This document shows, in pieces, positions 63,060 to 64,000 of a DNA stretch of 64,000 nucleotides (positions are counted from its first letter, which is position 1; each line of letters starts with the position of its first letter). The DNA is from Procambarus clarkii. Its lineage: Eukaryota > Arthropoda > Malacostraca > Decapoda > Cambaridae. The stretch is taken from positions 4,363,232-4,427,231 of the forward strand of contig NC_091209.1 in the NCBI RefSeq assembly GCF_040958095.1, in the 5' to 3' direction. The position numbers were made by a program, and so were the translations under genes. The notes beneath the pieces were generated by a model that saw only the letters and a list, made by a program, of their open reading frames with translations, was not told the origin of the DNA and ran no database searches.

Positions 63060-63265
63060 GTTTATTGTATTCACCTAGTTGTGCTTGCCAGGGTTGAGTG
63101 CTGGCTTTTTCGGCCCGCCTTTCAACTGTCAATTAATCAACTTTTTTTTTTCTCTCACACATACACACACACACACCTAAGAAGCAGCCCATAACAGCTG
63201 TCTAACTCCCAGGTACCTATTTACTGTCAGGTGAACAGATGCATCAGGATGAAAGAGACTCTGCT
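63060..63265 (-). repeat. SINE body fragment, inverted
   Basis: The minus strand at about 63180-63265 reads GCAGAGTCTCTTTCATCCTG and then CAGTAAATAGGTACCTGGGA, matching the body of the SINE at 47664-47935. An (AC)n run near 63159-63174 interrupts the rest. The tRNA-like head is not visible. Confidence 0.7.
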
Positions 63266-63599
63266 CATTTGTTTCCATCATCGCTGGGGATAGTTCCACG
63301 GTTCATAGAATTACGAATCCCGAATGATTACAAATCAGCATTGTCCACTCAGGCACTAGACCCCTGTGTTGGACATATTTTGTCAATATATATTTCTTGT
63401 CTTTCACCTAACCTTACAGTTATAGTTTATTTGTTTTGGTTATTGTGTTGGACATCATTGCAACATTGCATCATCAAAACCCAGAGCAATACTAATAATT
63501 TGTGCCGGCTGGAGGTAGGACCGGGGTCCCGTTCTGCGTGACCCGGTGCGGCCACATTTATTATTATTTTTCATTAAGTTATCAACTCACCTAAGGTAT
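63266..63599. other. No gene recognised
   Basis: Contains a short GC-rich piece (AGGACCGGGGTCCCG near 63517). No supported gene. Confidence 0.4.
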
Positions 63600-64000
63600 G
63601 AGGACTAAGCTAAGCAGCTTAGTCCAGTGTTTGATAAGGTACGGGCTCCATGCTGGGGCTGCATACTCCAGGATTGGTCTTACATGTGTGGTATACAAGG
63701 TTCTAAATGATTCCTTACACAGGTTCCTGAAGGTAGTTCTGATGTTAGTCAGCCTCGCATACGTTTCAGATGTTATTCTTTTTATGTGGGCTTCAGGAGA
63801 CAGGTTTGGCGTGATATCAGCTCTTAGATCTTTCTCTCTGTCCGTTTCGTGAAGGACTTCATCTTCCATTCGGTATCCTGTTTCTGGCCTCCTGTTTCCA
63901 CTGCCTAGTTTCATTATCTAAAACATTTGATTGGGTGGATTTGTAGCAGCCATTTATTGGACCATTCATTCAGTTCGTCTACATCATCTTTTAGCCTCAT
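63600..64000 (-). pseudogene. LINE reverse-transcriptase C-terminal fragment, runs off the window
   Basis: The minus strand reads DELNEWSNKWLLQIHP near 63950-64000. After a frame change near 63915 it reads MKLGSGNRRP, then DLRADITPNLSPEAHIKRI, then LYTTHVRPILEYAAPAWSPY near 63630. These are hallmarks of the LINE RT thumb and connection region. It stops near 63600 with no 3' end visible. The decayed copy at 34550-35160 is related. Confidence 0.8.

Overview
This is eukaryotic, repeat-dominated DNA, most likely from a decapod crustacean. A freshwater crayfish is the best guess from recalled repeat families. Supporting signs are GT-AG introns, short TTAGG (CCTAA) runs, many LINE and Penelope-like fragments, tRNA-headed SINEs, and very large minisatellites. 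There are no bacterial operons, and most long open frames are by-products of tandem repeats.

Layout. 0.8-4.4 kb: a broken LINE abutting a DNA transposon with ~180-bp terminal inverted repeats and a decayed Ulp1-like protease plus PHD finger. 4.6-10 kb: a SINE-like family, a 42-bp minisatellite, an inverted hammerhead-like motif pair, a 5'-truncated LINE and diverged ~190-bp repeats. 10.0-13.9 kb: a foldback-type structure whose inverted arms enclose a 30-bp minisatellite. 14.3-22.6 kb: the one convincing intact gene, a 17-exon KDZ-type (Kyakuja-Dileera-Zisupton) transposase of about 909 residues; every junction is GT-AG and phase-consistent. 22.9-31.8 kb: a LINE scrap running into an 8-kb array of the same 30-bp unit. 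32.3-34.4 kb: a GC-rich 34/37-bp minisatellite. 34.5-35.2 kb: a decayed antisense LINE. 35.2-43.6 kb: a ~46-bp minisatellite split by an LTR retrotransposon (1034-bp LTRs, 5-bp target duplication) that has gag and protease but no polymerase. 43.6-48.4 kb: AT-rich DNA with a small minisatellite, a diverged tandem duplication and a SINE.

48.4-62.5 kb is a chain of inverted structures separated by six (TA)n tracts: a foldback element, a 5.27-kb near-perfect palindrome of a Penelope-like element (PLE), a second PLE family in head-to-head copies, an inverted array of 288-bp tRNA-like units, and a second foldback split by a solo LTR. 62.5-64 kb: degenerate repeats, a SINE fragment and a LINE fragment leaving the window.

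The parts look like separate transposable-element histories rather than a pathway. The most notable are the intact intron-rich KDZ gene and the chain of inverted elements bounded by (TA)n. Exon borders, element borders and family names were read by eye, without database searches.
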